Assembly: GCA_963588905.1 (NCBI GenBank)
Contig: CAVAJF010000004.1
Coordinates: 62,001-126,000, forward strand
Length of the DNA stretch: 64,000 nucleotides
Reading direction: 5' to 3'
Origin: Butyricicoccus_A sp963588905
GTDB taxonomy: Bacteria; Bacillota; Clostridia; Oscillospirales; Butyricicoccaceae
The position numbers and the translations under genes were made by a program. A model generated the notes under the pieces. The model saw only the letters and a list, made by a program, of their open reading frames with translations, did not search any database and was not told the origin of the DNA. Positions within the stretch are counted from its first letter, which is position 1; each line of letters opens with the position of its first letter. This document shows, one piece after another, positions 9,107 to 18,199 of the stretch.

Positions 9107-10114
9107 TTACAGGGTCATATTGTCGATGTTGCGCTCGATTTCTCCCACAACATCTGCGTTTACATACGCAACTGCCTGCTTAACTGCTGAGCGAATTGCA
9201 TAGGCATCCGACGAGCCGTGCGCCTTGAATACCGGCTTGGAAATACCGAGGAACGGTGCGCCGCCGACTTCCTTCGAGGACATCATCTTCTTGAGGCCGC
9301 CCATCGCCGGCTTGACCAGCAGATATGCCAGCTTCGTCCGCGCGCTGGTCAGGAACACATCCTTGAGCGTTCCCATCAAGAAGCCAGCCACGCCCTCTAC
9401 CGTCTTGAGCAGAACATTGCCGGTAAATCCGTCCGTCACTGCCACATCGCACGCACCGTTCGGAATATCGCTGCCCTCGACGTTGCCGATAAAGTTGATG
9501 CGTCCGGCATCGCCAGCCGCTTTGAGTACGTCATACGCCGCCTTGCGCAGCGGGTCGCCCTTGGTGTCCTCTGTGCCGTTGTTGACCAGACCGACGCGCG
9601 GATTCTTGACACCCATGACCTTTTCCATGTAGAAACTGCCCATAAAGGCAAACTGCAGCAGATATTCCTCTGTGCACTCCACGTTTGCACCGGAGTCAAT
9701 GAGCAGCACATGACCGCCCTTGCACGGCAGCTGCGTCGGCAGTGCCGCGCGGCGAATGCCGCGAATGCGCTTGGTCACGAGCGTTGCGCCGGACAGCAGG
9801 GCACCGGTGTTGCCTGCCGAAATCATGGCATCCGCCTCGCCGTCCTTCATCATGCGCAGAGCCACCGACATGGACGCATCTTTTTTGCGGCGAACCGCTG
9901 TCGCCGGATCATCGTGCATGTCAATGACGTCTTGTGCGTCATGAATGGTAATCGGGAGATTTTCTGCGTGTTCTTTCGCCAGCAAATCGCGAATCACGCT
10001 CTCCTGACCTACGAGAATATATTCCTGACCAAATTCCTTGGCTGCCATGACGCAGCCGGAAACCTGTGCCTGCGGTGCGTTGTCACCGCTCATAGCATCA
10101 ATGATGATTTTCAC
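9107..10114 (-). CDS. plsX: Phosphate acyltransferase PlsX
   Basis: 335 residues beginning MKIIIDAMSGDNAP, the PlsX N-terminal signature. PlsX makes acyl-phosphate from acyl-ACP for phospholipid synthesis with PlsY. The start is GTG at 10112-10114 and overlaps the trmFO stop in a GTGA arrangement, with GGAG upstream, so translation is probably coupled. Followed by acpP, its substrate carrier. FapR-type sites were not seen. Confidence 0.97.
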   Translation of the reverse strand: MKIIIDAMSGDNAPQAQVSGCVMAAKEFGQEYILVGQESVIRDLLAKEHAENLPITIHDAQDVIDMHDDPATAVRRKKDASMSVALRMMKDGEADAMISAGNTGALLSGATLVTKRIRGIRRAALPTQLPCKGGHVLLIDSGANVECTEEYLLQFAFMGSFYMEKVMGVKNPRVGLVNNGTEDTKGDPLRKAAYDVLKAAGDAGRINFIGNVEGSDIPNGACDVAVTDGFTGNVLLKTVEGVAGFLMGTLKDVFLTSARTKLAYLLVKPAMGGLKKMMSSKEVGGAPFLGISKPVFKAHGSSDAYAIRSAVKQAVAYVNADVVGEIERNIDNMTL

Positions 10115-11442
10115 GAAAGGGTCTCCTTTCCCTCTTGTACGGCATCCAGCAGCGTGTCCAGATGCTCCAGTGCACGCTGGGCAATCTGGGTATTCTTTTC
10201 CCGCTTGCCCTTGACGCGATAGCCAAGCTGACGAATGATGCCGAAATTGATGTTCATCGGCTGGAACTTCGCATTTGCCTCATTGGAAATGTACAGTCCC
10301 AGTGCACCGATTGCCGTCAGATCGGAAAATTCAATCGGTTCCAGTCCCAGCAGCTCCCGCGCCAGATCCAAACCGGTTTCAAAACCGGAGGCTGCAGACT
10401 CAATATAGCCCTCTACGCCGGTCATCTGTCCGGCAAAGCGAATGCGCGGCTCTGCCTTGAGCCGATAGTGATTGTCCAGCAGACGCGGAGAATCCATAAA
10501 CGTATTGCGGTGCATCACACCGTAGCGCACAAATTCCGCGTTTTTCAGTGCCGGAATCATAGAAAAGACACGCTTCTGTTCCGGGAACTTCAAATGGGTC
10601 TGGAAGCCGACCAGATTGTACAGCGAACCGGCGGCATTATCGCGGCGCAGCTGCACAACCGCATACGGCGTCTCGCCGGTGTGCGGATCGCGCAGACCAA
10701 CCGGCTTGAGCGGGCCATACAGCAGCGTATCATGTCCGCGGCGTCCCATCACTTCCACCGGCATACAGCCTTCAAATACCTTCTTGTCCTCAAAGCCATG
10801 AACCGGTGCCTGCTCTGCCTCGCACAGAGCCTCCCAGAACGCATCGTACTGCTCTCGGCTCATCGGGCAGTTGACATAATCTGCCGTTCCCTTGTCATAG
10901 CGGGAGGCAAAATAGGCACTGTCCATATCCACCGATTCAAAGCTGACAATCGGCGCTGCCGCGTCATAGAAATGCAGATATTCGTGCGCGCCGAGCTTGT
11001 TGTGAATGCTCTCAAACAGAGCATCCGACGTCAGCGGGCCGGTCGCTACAATGACATGTCCCTCTGCGGGGATTTCCGTCACTTCGCCTTCATGAACCGT
11101 AATGTTCGGATGATTTTTCACTTTTTCCGTGACCAGATTGGCAAAGGCCTCTCGGTCAACCGCGAGTGCGCCGCCTGCTTCTACGCGGGTGGCATCGGCG
11201 CAGGAAATAATCAAGCTGCCGGCGCGGCGCAGCTCTTCCTTGAGCAAGCCCGGTGCCGTGCAGATCTCCGCGCCGCGCAGCGAATTGGAGCAGCAAAGCT
11301 CCGCGAATGCGCTGCTGTGGTGCGCCGGTGTCATCTTTACCGGCTTCATTTCATACAGATCCACATGAATCCCGCGCTGTGCCAACTGCCAAGCAGCTTC
11401 GCTGCCCGCCAGGCCTGCGCCGATCACAATGGCATTATGCAT
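10111..11442 (-). CDS. trmFO: Methylenetetrahydrofolate-tRNA-(uracil-5-)-methyltransferase
   Basis: About 443 residues. An FAD-binding GAGLAGSEAAWQLA motif lies at the N-terminus, with FAELCCSNSLRGA following. TrmFO makes ribothymidine-54 in the T-loop of tRNA using folate. I prefer the ATG at 11442, 9 nt after GGAGGA; a TTG lies one codon earlier. The start overlaps the topA stop by 8 bp. Adjacency to topA is a common Firmicutes arrangement. Confidence 0.96.
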   Translation of the reverse strand: MHNAIVIGAGLAGSEAAWQLAQRGIHVDLYEMKPVKMTPAHHSSAFAELCCSNSLRGAEICTAPGLLKEELRRAGSLIISCADATRVEAGGALAVDREAFANLVTEKVKNHPNITVHEGEVTEIPAEGHVIVATGPLTSDALFESIHNKLGAHEYLHFYDAAAPIVSFESVDMDSAYFASRYDKGTADYVNCPMSREQYDAFWEALCEAEQAPVHGFEDKKVFEGCMPVEVMGRRGHDTLLYGPLKPVGLRDPHTGETPYAVVQLRRDNAAGSLYNLVGFQTHLKFPEQKRVFSMIPALKNAEFVRYGVMHRNTFMDSPRLLDNHYRLKAEPRIRFAGQMTGVEGYIESAASGFETGLDLARELLGLEPIEFSDLTAIGALGLYISNEANAKFQPMNINFGIIRQLGYRVKGKREKNTQIAQRALEHLDTLLDAVQEGKETLS

Positions 11443-13816
11443 CAACTGATTCCTCCGTGGCTTCGGTCTTTTTCTTGCGTGTCGTGCGCTTCTTTGGCGC
11501 TTCCTCGCCGTCCTCCGCAGCCTTCTTGGTCGTTTTCTTGGTTGTTGTCTTCTTTGTCGTTGTCTTTTTCGTGGTCTTCTTGGCAGTGGTCTTTTTCGCC
11601 GCAGCCTTTTTCTTCTTTGGCTTCTCCTCTGCCTCAGCGTTTTCTACGGTCTCGCCAGCTGCCTCTGCTGCCGCCTTTGCCTCCGCTTCCTTCTGCGCCT
11701 TGGTCTTGCGCGGCGTGCGCTTGCTGATGAATTCCTTGTAGCCGCAGCCTTCCTTGTAGCACACAAAATGTGCTTCGCCGGTCTCGCGGTCATAATGACG
11801 AAACAGAGGAGAGCCGCACTGCGGGCACTGCTTCTTCGTGACCTTATCCCACGTCATAAATGTGCACTCCGGATAATTGTCACAGCCCAAGAACGGGAAT
11901 CCGCGCTTGGATTTCAGCTCGACGATATTGCCGCCGCACTTCGGGCAGTTGACGCCGGTCTTAATGGCAATATTCTTGGTGTTCTTACAGTCCGGATAAC
12001 CGGAGCACGCCAAGAATTTGCCAAATCTGCCCGACTTGATGACCATGTGCTTGCCGCACTTTTCGCAGATTTCATCCGTCACCTGATCTTTGATCTTGAT
12101 GCGCTGACCTTCCAGATCCTTTTCTGCCTGCTGAAGAGCCGCTTCAAAGTCGTCATAAAAACGGCGCAGCACTTCTACATAGCTGATCTTGCCGCTTTCG
12201 ACTTCATCCAGTTCTTCTTCCATATGTGCGGTAAACGCCAAATCGGAAATCAACTTGAATTTATCTACGAGCAGCTCAGTGACGCCCTCGCCGAGCGGTG
12301 TCGGCTTGAGGCTTCTGCCTTCCTTCTCCACATAATCGCGTTCCAGAATGGTCGAGATGGTCGGCGCATAGGTGGACGGTCTGCCGATACCCTTTTCTTC
12401 CATCGCCTTGATGAGCGATGCTTCGGTGTATCGTGCCGGCGGCTGCGTGAAATGCTGTGCCGGTGTCAGCTTGCTGCACTGCAGGCTGTCGCCTTCGTCA
12501 AAATTCGGCAGCGGCTTGCCGGATGTTGTATCCGATGCCTTGGCATCGTCTGTGGACTCCTCATACACCGCCGTAAAGCCCGGAAATGCCACTTTATAGC
12601 CGCTTGCACGGAAAATATATCCTTCCGATACAATGTCCGCAGACACCGTGTCCATGATGGCATCCGCCATCTGACATGCGACAAAGCGGCTCCAAATCAG
12701 CTTGTACAGCTTGTACTGCTCCGGTGTCAGGTACTCCTTAATGTCATCCGGAACCAACTGTACATTGGTCGGGCGAATCGCCTCATGCGCATCCTGTGCA
12801 TTGCTCTTTGCGCGGAACACACGCGGCTTTTCCGGATAGTATTCTGCACCATAGCGGCCGAGAATATATTCCTTTGCTGCCGCCTGTGCTTCCTCAGACA
12901 GACGCAGGGAGTCGGTACGCATATACGTAATCAAACCGGTCAGACCCTGTTCGCCAATTTCAATGCCTTCGTACAGCTGCTGGGCAATCGCCATCGTGCG
13001 GCGCGGCACAAAGCTCAGCTTGCGGCTGGCCTCCTGCTGCAGCGTCGATGTGATAAACGGCGGTGCCGGTCTCTTGCGCTTTTTGCCGCGCTTGACCTTG
13101 CCGACGGTAAACGGCTTGTCCGTCACCGCTTCCATGATGTGCATGGTCTGCTCTTCGGTTTTCAGCTCCACTTTTCCGGTTCCGTCGCCGTAGAACGAAG
13201 CAGTAAACATGCCGCCCTCTTGGGTTTTGAGTTCCGCTTCGAGAGACCAATATTCCTCCGGCACAAAGGCACGGATTTCCATCTCTCGATCCACAACCAT
13301 GCGCGTTGCCACCGACTGCACACGTCCGGCAGACAAGCCGCGCTTGACCTTCCGCCACAAAAACGGCGACAGCTCATAGCCCACGATGCGATCCAAAATG
13401 CGGCGTGCCTGCTGGGCATCGACCAGATCCAGATCAATATCGCGCGGATGCGCAATGCCGTCCTGTACCGCGTGCTTGGTAATCTCGTTAAACGTGACGC
13501 GCTTGCTGAACGAATCGCTCAAATGAAATAGCTCTTTCAAGTGCCAGGAAATCGCTTCTCCTTCGCGGTCCGGGTCAGTTGCGAGATAGACAAAATCGCT
13601 GTTGTCAATATCTTCGCGCAGTTCTTCAATCAGTTTTTCTTTGCCTTCAATCGGCATGTACACCGGCTTAAAATCATGCTCGATGTCCACGCTCATTTTT
13701 TTCTTTGGCAGATCCCGCAGATGTCCCATGGAAGCCTTTACCACATAGTCCGTACCCAGGTACTTTCCAATGGTCTTTGCCTTCGCCGGAGACTCCACGA
13801 TGACAAGTTTTGACAT
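11435..13816 (-). CDS. topA: DNA topoisomerase I with lysine-rich tail
   Basis: 793 residues from the ATG at 13816, which is 10 nt after AGGAGG; an earlier ATG at 13825 is too close to that site. Toprim domain at the start (KLVIVESPAKAKTI, with the DPDREGE acidic motif); catalytic Tyr in LITYMRTDS near residue 297. Three C-terminal zinc ribbons with four cysteines each span about 580-705. They are followed by an alanine-rich acidic linker and a roughly 50-residue tail of repeated KKTT/KKTTKK units. TopA relaxes negative supercoils. The tail is unusual for Firmicutes and is treated as a separate finding. Confidence 0.97.
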   Translation of the reverse strand: MSKLVIVESPAKAKTIGKYLGTDYVVKASMGHLRDLPKKKMSVDIEHDFKPVYMPIEGKEKLIEELREDIDNSDFVYLATDPDREGEAISWHLKELFHLSDSFSKRVTFNEITKHAVQDGIAHPRDIDLDLVDAQQARRILDRIVGYELSPFLWRKVKRGLSAGRVQSVATRMVVDREMEIRAFVPEEYWSLEAELKTQEGGMFTASFYGDGTGKVELKTEEQTMHIMEAVTDKPFTVGKVKRGKKRKRPAPPFITSTLQQEASRKLSFVPRRTMAIAQQLYEGIEIGEQGLTGLITYMRTDSLRLSEEAQAAAKEYILGRYGAEYYPEKPRVFRAKSNAQDAHEAIRPTNVQLVPDDIKEYLTPEQYKLYKLIWSRFVACQMADAIMDTVSADIVSEGYIFRASGYKVAFPGFTAVYEESTDDAKASDTTSGKPLPNFDEGDSLQCSKLTPAQHFTQPPARYTEASLIKAMEEKGIGRPSTYAPTISTILERDYVEKEGRSLKPTPLGEGVTELLVDKFKLISDLAFTAHMEEELDEVESGKISYVEVLRRFYDDFEAALQQAEKDLEGQRIKIKDQVTDEICEKCGKHMVIKSGRFGKFLACSGYPDCKNTKNIAIKTGVNCPKCGGNIVELKSKRGFPFLGCDNYPECTFMTWDKVTKKQCPQCGSPLFRHYDRETGEAHFVCYKEGCGYKEFISKRTPRKTKAQKEAEAKAAAEAAGETVENAEAEEKPKKKKAAAKKTTAKKTTKKTTTKKTTTKKTTKKAAEDGEEAPKKRTTRKKKTEATEESVDA

Positions 13817-13893
13817 ATCTGTCATTCCTCCTGTGCCGCTGCCGCTGTCGGCAGACGGTTTCTTCTCTCTATTCGATCAATGGTGATTGCTTT

Positions 13894-15045
13894 CTATTCT
13901 TTTACATCGGCTGCCGCCTGGTACCCGCTTTCCGTCGCGACAACATATTGTCCAACCTCCAGCATGGTCAGCGCTGTCAGCACACTGGCAGCGGGCAAAC
14001 CGGTTTTCTCTACGATGGCATCGACGGTTTCCAGCCCGTCATGCACCGCGCGCCAGACAATACATTCCTCTTCGGAACCTTCCAGCTGCCGCATAACGAT
14101 TTCTCTGCGGCTCTCCGGCTTCGGGAGCGGCTGTTGTGCGTGCTCGACCGGCTCCAGCTCTCGCTGCGTATGCGCATCCGTCAGCTGATACTGCGATAAA
14201 ATATCCGCCGGTTCCTGTACCAGCTCCGCCGCGCCCTGCCGAATGCGCGCATTGCATCCCGCACTGGATGGGCGGTTAATATCTCCCGGAACAGCAAACA
14301 CATCGCGTCCCTGTTCCAGTGCCAAATCCGCCGAAATCAATGCGCCGGATTTTTTCGGTGCCTCTACAATCAGTGTTCCCTGACCCAAGCCGGTTATGAT
14401 GCGGTTTCGCACTGGAAAATTCTTGCCAAACGGCTCTGTGCCGGGCGGATATTCACTGATGACCGCACCGTGACGAACAATATCCTCCATCAGCTGTTTG
14501 TGCTGCCATGGGTAGCATACATCGACGCCGCAGCCGAGAACGGCAACCGTCTCTCCGCCCGCTTCAATCGCTGCCCGGTTGGCAGTTCCGTCAATGCCCA
14601 ACGCCATGCCGGATACGATAATCACGCCGCGCTGGGCGAGATTTCCCGCAAAATGCCACGCCGCCTGCTTGCCATATCGGGTACAGTTTCGTGTGCCAAC
14701 AATGGAAATAGACAGTCGATCCGTGAAATCCGGCAAGGTGCCGCGCACATACAGCACAAGCGGCGGATCCGAAATATTCCGCAGCAGCTCCGGATACGCT
14801 TCATCGAACAGGGTAAGAATTTGAATCCCCTGCTTCAGACAGTCCGCTTGGATGTGTTCAGCAACCGTCAAGTCTTTTTCCATCAGCGCATCCAGCTTAT
14901 GTTTATTGAGCCGCGGAATATCAACAAACGCCTGACGATCTGCCTGCCAAATTGCCTCCGGCGAGCCAAATTGTTCGAGCAAGCGTTTGCCAGATCGTGC
15001 ACCGCACCGCGTTGCCAGCCACAGCCAATAGGTAATGTTCGTCAT
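13894..15045 (-). CDS. dprA: DNA-processing protein DprA
   Basis: 383 residues. An N-terminal helix-hairpin region is followed by the SMF Rossmann domain with VGTRNCTRYG, IVSGMALGIDG and FPVRNRIITGL, then a C-terminal winged-helix-like region (about 310-383). DprA loads RecA onto incoming single-stranded DNA during transformation. Located immediately after the SpoU methyltransferase gene (6 bp gap) and before topA, the usual Firmicutes context. Confidence 0.95.
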   Translation of the reverse strand: MTNITYWLWLATRCGARSGKRLLEQFGSPEAIWQADRQAFVDIPRLNKHKLDALMEKDLTVAEHIQADCLKQGIQILTLFDEAYPELLRNISDPPLVLYVRGTLPDFTDRLSISIVGTRNCTRYGKQAAWHFAGNLAQRGVIIVSGMALGIDGTANRAAIEAGGETVAVLGCGVDVCYPWQHKQLMEDIVRHGAVISEYPPGTEPFGKNFPVRNRIITGLGQGTLIVEAPKKSGALISADLALEQGRDVFAVPGDINRPSSAGCNARIRQGAAELVQEPADILSQYQLTDAHTQRELEPVEHAQQPLPKPESRREIVMRQLEGSEEECIVWRAVHDGLETVDAIVEKTGLPAASVLTALTMLEVGQYVVATESGYQAAADVKE

Positions 15046-15051
15046 TGGCGA

Positions 15052-15834
15052 TCAGCCCTTTCTGCTCATCTCATACATGATAATGGAGGCAGCAACCGAC
15101 GCATTGAGCGACTCTGCGCGGCCATCCATCGGAATAATGATTTGCTGGGTGCACAGAGCAGCCGCTTTTTTGGTGATGCCGCGTCCCTCATTGCCGATCA
15201 TCACAGCAGCGCGCGTCAAATCAACGCGCGTCAGCGGCACGCTGCTCTCGCTGAGTGCCGCAGCATACAGCGGCAGATTTTGTTTGTGCAAAAATGCCAC
15301 GGTCTGCTCCAATCCTGCCGCGGCAATCGGCAGGCGAAATGCCGCGCCCATTGTCGCACGAACCACCTTCGGGGAGGTCGGATCGACACAGCCCTCGCAC
15401 AGGATGATGCCATCCAAAGCGAAGGCGTCCGCCGTGCGAATAATCGTTCCCAAGTTGCCGGGGTCCTGTAACCCTTCCAGCACCATCAGCCGCTTGGCAC
15501 CGTGCAGAACATCCAGCTCTGCAACCGGCCGCTCGCAGGAAAATACGACGCCCTGCGGCGTTTTGACGTTAGACACCTTGCTCAGCAGACTTGCCGGACA
15601 GGTATACAGCTTCGCGCCCTGGCCTTCTGCCTGACGCAGCAGCTCCGTGTCCAGCTCTGCCTCGTCTGCGACCAGAATATCATGAATCTCGATGCCGCTC
15701 GACAACGCTTCGCCCAGCATCTTTTCGCCCTCACAGACCATTTCCTGCATATCTCTGCGGAATTTTCGGTCGCCGGACAGGCGAACCAGCCGTTTGACCA
15801 GCGAATTTTCCCGGCTCTCTATACGTACACTCAT
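15052..15834 (-). CDS. SpoU/TrmH family RNA 2'-O-methyltransferase
   Basis: 260 residues. An N-terminal substrate-binding domain (RIESRENSLVKRLVRLS) precedes the knotted SPOUT domain with the three family motifs: LQDPGNLGTIIRTADAF, IGNEGRGI and IPMDGRAESLNASVAASI. It methylates a ribose in rRNA or tRNA using S-adenosylmethionine; the exact site cannot be assigned. This is one of two SpoU-family genes here. Two strong hairpins lie in its leader (15865-15925). Confidence 0.9.
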   Translation of the reverse strand: MSVRIESRENSLVKRLVRLSGDRKFRRDMQEMVCEGEKMLGEALSSGIEIHDILVADEAELDTELLRQAEGQGAKLYTCPASLLSKVSNVKTPQGVVFSCERPVAELDVLHGAKRLMVLEGLQDPGNLGTIIRTADAFALDGIILCEGCVDPTSPKVVRATMGAAFRLPIAAAGLEQTVAFLHKQNLPLYAAALSESSVPLTRVDLTRAAVMIGNEGRGITKKAAALCTQQIIIPMDGRAESLNASVAASIIMYEMSRKG

Positions 15835-15864
15835 GCTTGCAACTCCGTTCTCTTTCTACCGGTC

Positions 15865-15925
15865 TTTCTGTCCTGCGAATGTCTCTCGCAGGATAGAAAC
15901 ACCGCACATCGGCGCGCCGATGTGC
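15865..15925 (-). promoter_or_regulatory. Two adjacent inverted repeats in the leader of the SpoU gene
   Basis: A 14-bp stem with one G-T mismatch and a 7-nt loop (arms 15865-15878 and 15886-15899) sits next to a perfect 22-bp palindrome at 15904-15925. Neither is followed by a T run toward the gene. They may be an operator, an RNA leader or a processing site. Confidence 0.5.
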
Positions 15926-15940
15926 CTGTTGTGTATGATA

Positions 15941-15980
15941 GAAAAGCCTGAGCAGCAGACTGGCAGCTCCTCAGGCTTCT
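15941..15980 (-). terminator. Terminator after lysS
   Basis: AAGCCTGAG / CTCAGGCTT stem with a 17-nt loop and a short T tract on the minus strand, just past the lysS stop. Confidence 0.7.
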
Positions 15981-15988
15981 GTATTTCA

Positions 15989-17503
15989 TTAGTCCAGCGG
16001 CTTCATGGTCGGGAACAGCAGAACGTCACGAATAGACGCACTGTCGGTCAGCAGCATAACCAGACGGTCAATGCCCATGCCCATACCACCCGTTGGCGGC
16101 ATACCGTATTCCAGCGCGTTCAGGAAGTCCTCGTCCATCATGTTCGCCTCGTCGTCGCCTGCATTGCGCAGCGCTACCTGACGCTCGAAACGGCCTCTCT
16201 GGTCAACCGGATCATTCAGCTCGGAGAATGCATTGCACAGCTCGCGGCCATAGACAAAGCACTCAAAGCGCTCGGTCAGACGCGGGTCAGACGGCTTGCG
16301 CTTTGCCAGCGGAGAAATTTCTACCGGATAATCCGTGATAAAGGTCGGCTGAATCAGGTTCTCCTCTACGGTTGCATCGTAAACCATCGCGAGCAGATCG
16401 CCCCAGCTCTCCTTGTTCTTGTCGATTTCATAGCCGGCCTTCTTGCAAGCCTCCAGAGCCTGCTCGCCGTCCATTGCCATGAAGTCCATACCGGAGTACT
16501 GCTTGACAGCCTCTGCCATGGTCATGCGCTTCCAGCCCTTCGAGAAGTCCAGCTCGGTGCCCTGATACATGACCTTGGTCGTGCCCAGAACCTTCTCGCA
16601 GCAATGGATGACCATGTTCTCGGTCAGATCCATCATGCCGTGATAATCCGTGTATGCCTGATAAATCTCAATGGTGGTAAACTCCGGATTGTGTCTGGTG
16701 TCCATGCCTTCGTTGCGGAAGATACGGCCGATCTCGTATACACGCTCCATGCCGCCGACAATCAGGCGCTTCAGGTGCAGCTCGGTCGCAATACGCATGT
16801 ACATGTCGATGTCCAGCGCGTTGTGGTGCGTGATAAACGGACGCGCAGCGGCACCGCCCGGAATCGTGTTCAGGCACGGCGTCTCTACTTCCATAAAGCC
16901 CTGGCTGTCACAGAAGTTGCGCACTTCGCGGACGATCTTCGAGCGGTTCTCAAAGGTGCGGCGCACTTCCGGATTGACAATCAAGTCAACATAGCGGCGG
17001 CGATAGCGAATATCGGTGTCCTTCAGGCCGTGCCACTTCTCCGGCAGCGGACGCAGGGACTTTGCCAACAGCTGGAGCTTGTCTACGCGGACAGAGATTT
17101 CACCCTTCTGGGTGCGGAATACCTCGCCCTCGATGCCAATGATGTCGCCAATGTCATACTTCTTAAACTGCTTGTACTCCTCGGTGCCCAGCAGGTCGCG
17201 CTTGACGCACAGCTGGATGCGGCCATAGCGGTCGGTGATGTCCGAGAAGGTCAGCTTGCCCATGATGCGCTTGCTCATCATACGGCCTGCCAGACGGACG
17301 ATCTTGCCCTCCATCTCCTCGAAATTCTCGGTGATGTCTGTGGTATAGTTGGTGCGGTCAAACCGAACTTCCGTAAACGGATCCTTGCCTTCTTCCTGCA
17401 TTGCCTGCAACTTAGCAGTGCGGATCTCGTACTCTTCGGATTCCGAGCGAACCGGCTTTGCGTTCTTCGGCTTGCTCTGTTCAGCAGCTGCGTTCTGATC
17501 CAT
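15989..17503 (-). CDS. lysS: Lysyl-tRNA synthetase (class II)
   Basis: 504 residues. The N-terminal OB-fold anticodon domain starts near residue 60; class II motif 2 is FRNEGMDTRHNPEF, and motif 3 near the C-terminus is GMGMGIDRLVML. Start at ATG with AGGAGG upstream. It charges tRNA-Lys. It follows greA by 80 bp, an old and common pairing, with a likely leaky terminator between them. Confidence 0.98.
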   Translation of the reverse strand: MDQNAAAEQSKPKNAKPVRSESEEYEIRTAKLQAMQEEGKDPFTEVRFDRTNYTTDITENFEEMEGKIVRLAGRMMSKRIMGKLTFSDITDRYGRIQLCVKRDLLGTEEYKQFKKYDIGDIIGIEGEVFRTQKGEISVRVDKLQLLAKSLRPLPEKWHGLKDTDIRYRRRYVDLIVNPEVRRTFENRSKIVREVRNFCDSQGFMEVETPCLNTIPGGAAARPFITHHNALDIDMYMRIATELHLKRLIVGGMERVYEIGRIFRNEGMDTRHNPEFTTIEIYQAYTDYHGMMDLTENMVIHCCEKVLGTTKVMYQGTELDFSKGWKRMTMAEAVKQYSGMDFMAMDGEQALEACKKAGYEIDKNKESWGDLLAMVYDATVEENLIQPTFITDYPVEISPLAKRKPSDPRLTERFECFVYGRELCNAFSELNDPVDQRGRFERQVALRNAGDDEANMMDEDFLNALEYGMPPTGGMGMGIDRLVMLLTDSASIRDVLLFPTMKPLD

Positions 17504-17531
17504 GTTTTTCCTCCTAATTATAATGCAAAAG

Positions 17532-17566
17532 GACTGTCCGCCATCCGTTCCGGCGTGGCAGACAGC
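17532..17566 (-). terminator. Hairpin between greA and lysS, probable attenuating terminator
   Basis: CTGTCTGCCA / TGGCGGACAG on the minus strand, with one mismatch, followed by CCTTTTGC. The short T tract suggests partial termination, allowing some lysS read-through. Confidence 0.55.
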
Positions 17567-17583
17567 CTGTTGTTGGTTCTTGT

Positions 17584-18060
17584 TTACTTCTGGATGTCGG
17601 TGATGCGGAACTTGACAACACTGTCGTTCGGTGCTTCCACTTCTACCACTTCGCCGATCTTGTGACCCAGAACAGCCTTGCCTACCGGAGATTCATCGGA
17701 AATGAGACCTGCCATCGGATCTGCTTCCTGCGAACCCACGATGCGATACTGCTCTTCATCGCCGAATTCCAGATCTTCGATCTTGAAGGTGCATCCCGGA
17801 GATACTTCGTCTGCTGCGTACTCATCTGCTGCGATGATAACAGCCTTGGAAATCATGGTCTCCAGCTCCAGAATACGGGAGTTTACCTTGCCCTGCTCAT
17901 CCTTTGCTGCATGATACTCTGCGTTCTCGGAAAGGTCGCCGAAAGAAAGGGCTTCCTTGATCTGCGCAGTGATTTCACGCATACGGACGGTGCTGAGGTA
18001 CTCGTGCTCTTCCTTCAGCTTATCTAGGCTTTCCTGTGTCATTTTATACTCTTGTTTCAT
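17584..18060 (-). CDS. greA: Transcription elongation factor GreA
   Basis: 158 residues, normal GreA length. The N-terminal antiparallel coiled coil (1-75) includes LSFGDLSENAEYHAAK, the tip with acidic residues that reach the RNA polymerase active site. The C-terminal FKBP-like domain has SPGCTF and ISDESPVGKA. GreA rescues backtracked polymerase. Ribosome site GAGGGG; perfect consensus promoter upstream. Confidence 0.98.
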   Translation of the reverse strand: MKQEYKMTQESLDKLKEEHEYLSTVRMREITAQIKEALSFGDLSENAEYHAAKDEQGKVNSRILELETMISKAVIIAADEYAADEVSPGCTFKIEDLEFGDEEQYRIVGSQEADPMAGLISDESPVGKAVLGHKIGEVVEVEAPNDSVVKFRITDIQK

Positions 18061-18130
18061 GGAATATTTCCCCTCGATCTATTACAGATTTTTCATCAGA
18101 TGTCGTTTATGCAAACGTGCCTTGTTATTC

Positions 18131-18159
18131 ATTATATAAATCCCATCGGATGATGTCAA
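18131..18159 (-). promoter_or_regulatory. Perfect consensus sigma-A promoter of greA-lysS
   Basis: TTGACA (18154-18159), 17-bp spacer, TATAAT (18131-18136) on the minus strand, 71 bp before the greA start. This implies strong constitutive expression. Confidence 0.88.
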
Positions 18160-18199
18160 GCACGTGTTTTGCGGGAACGGTCAATTTTTTTGCCGGTTT

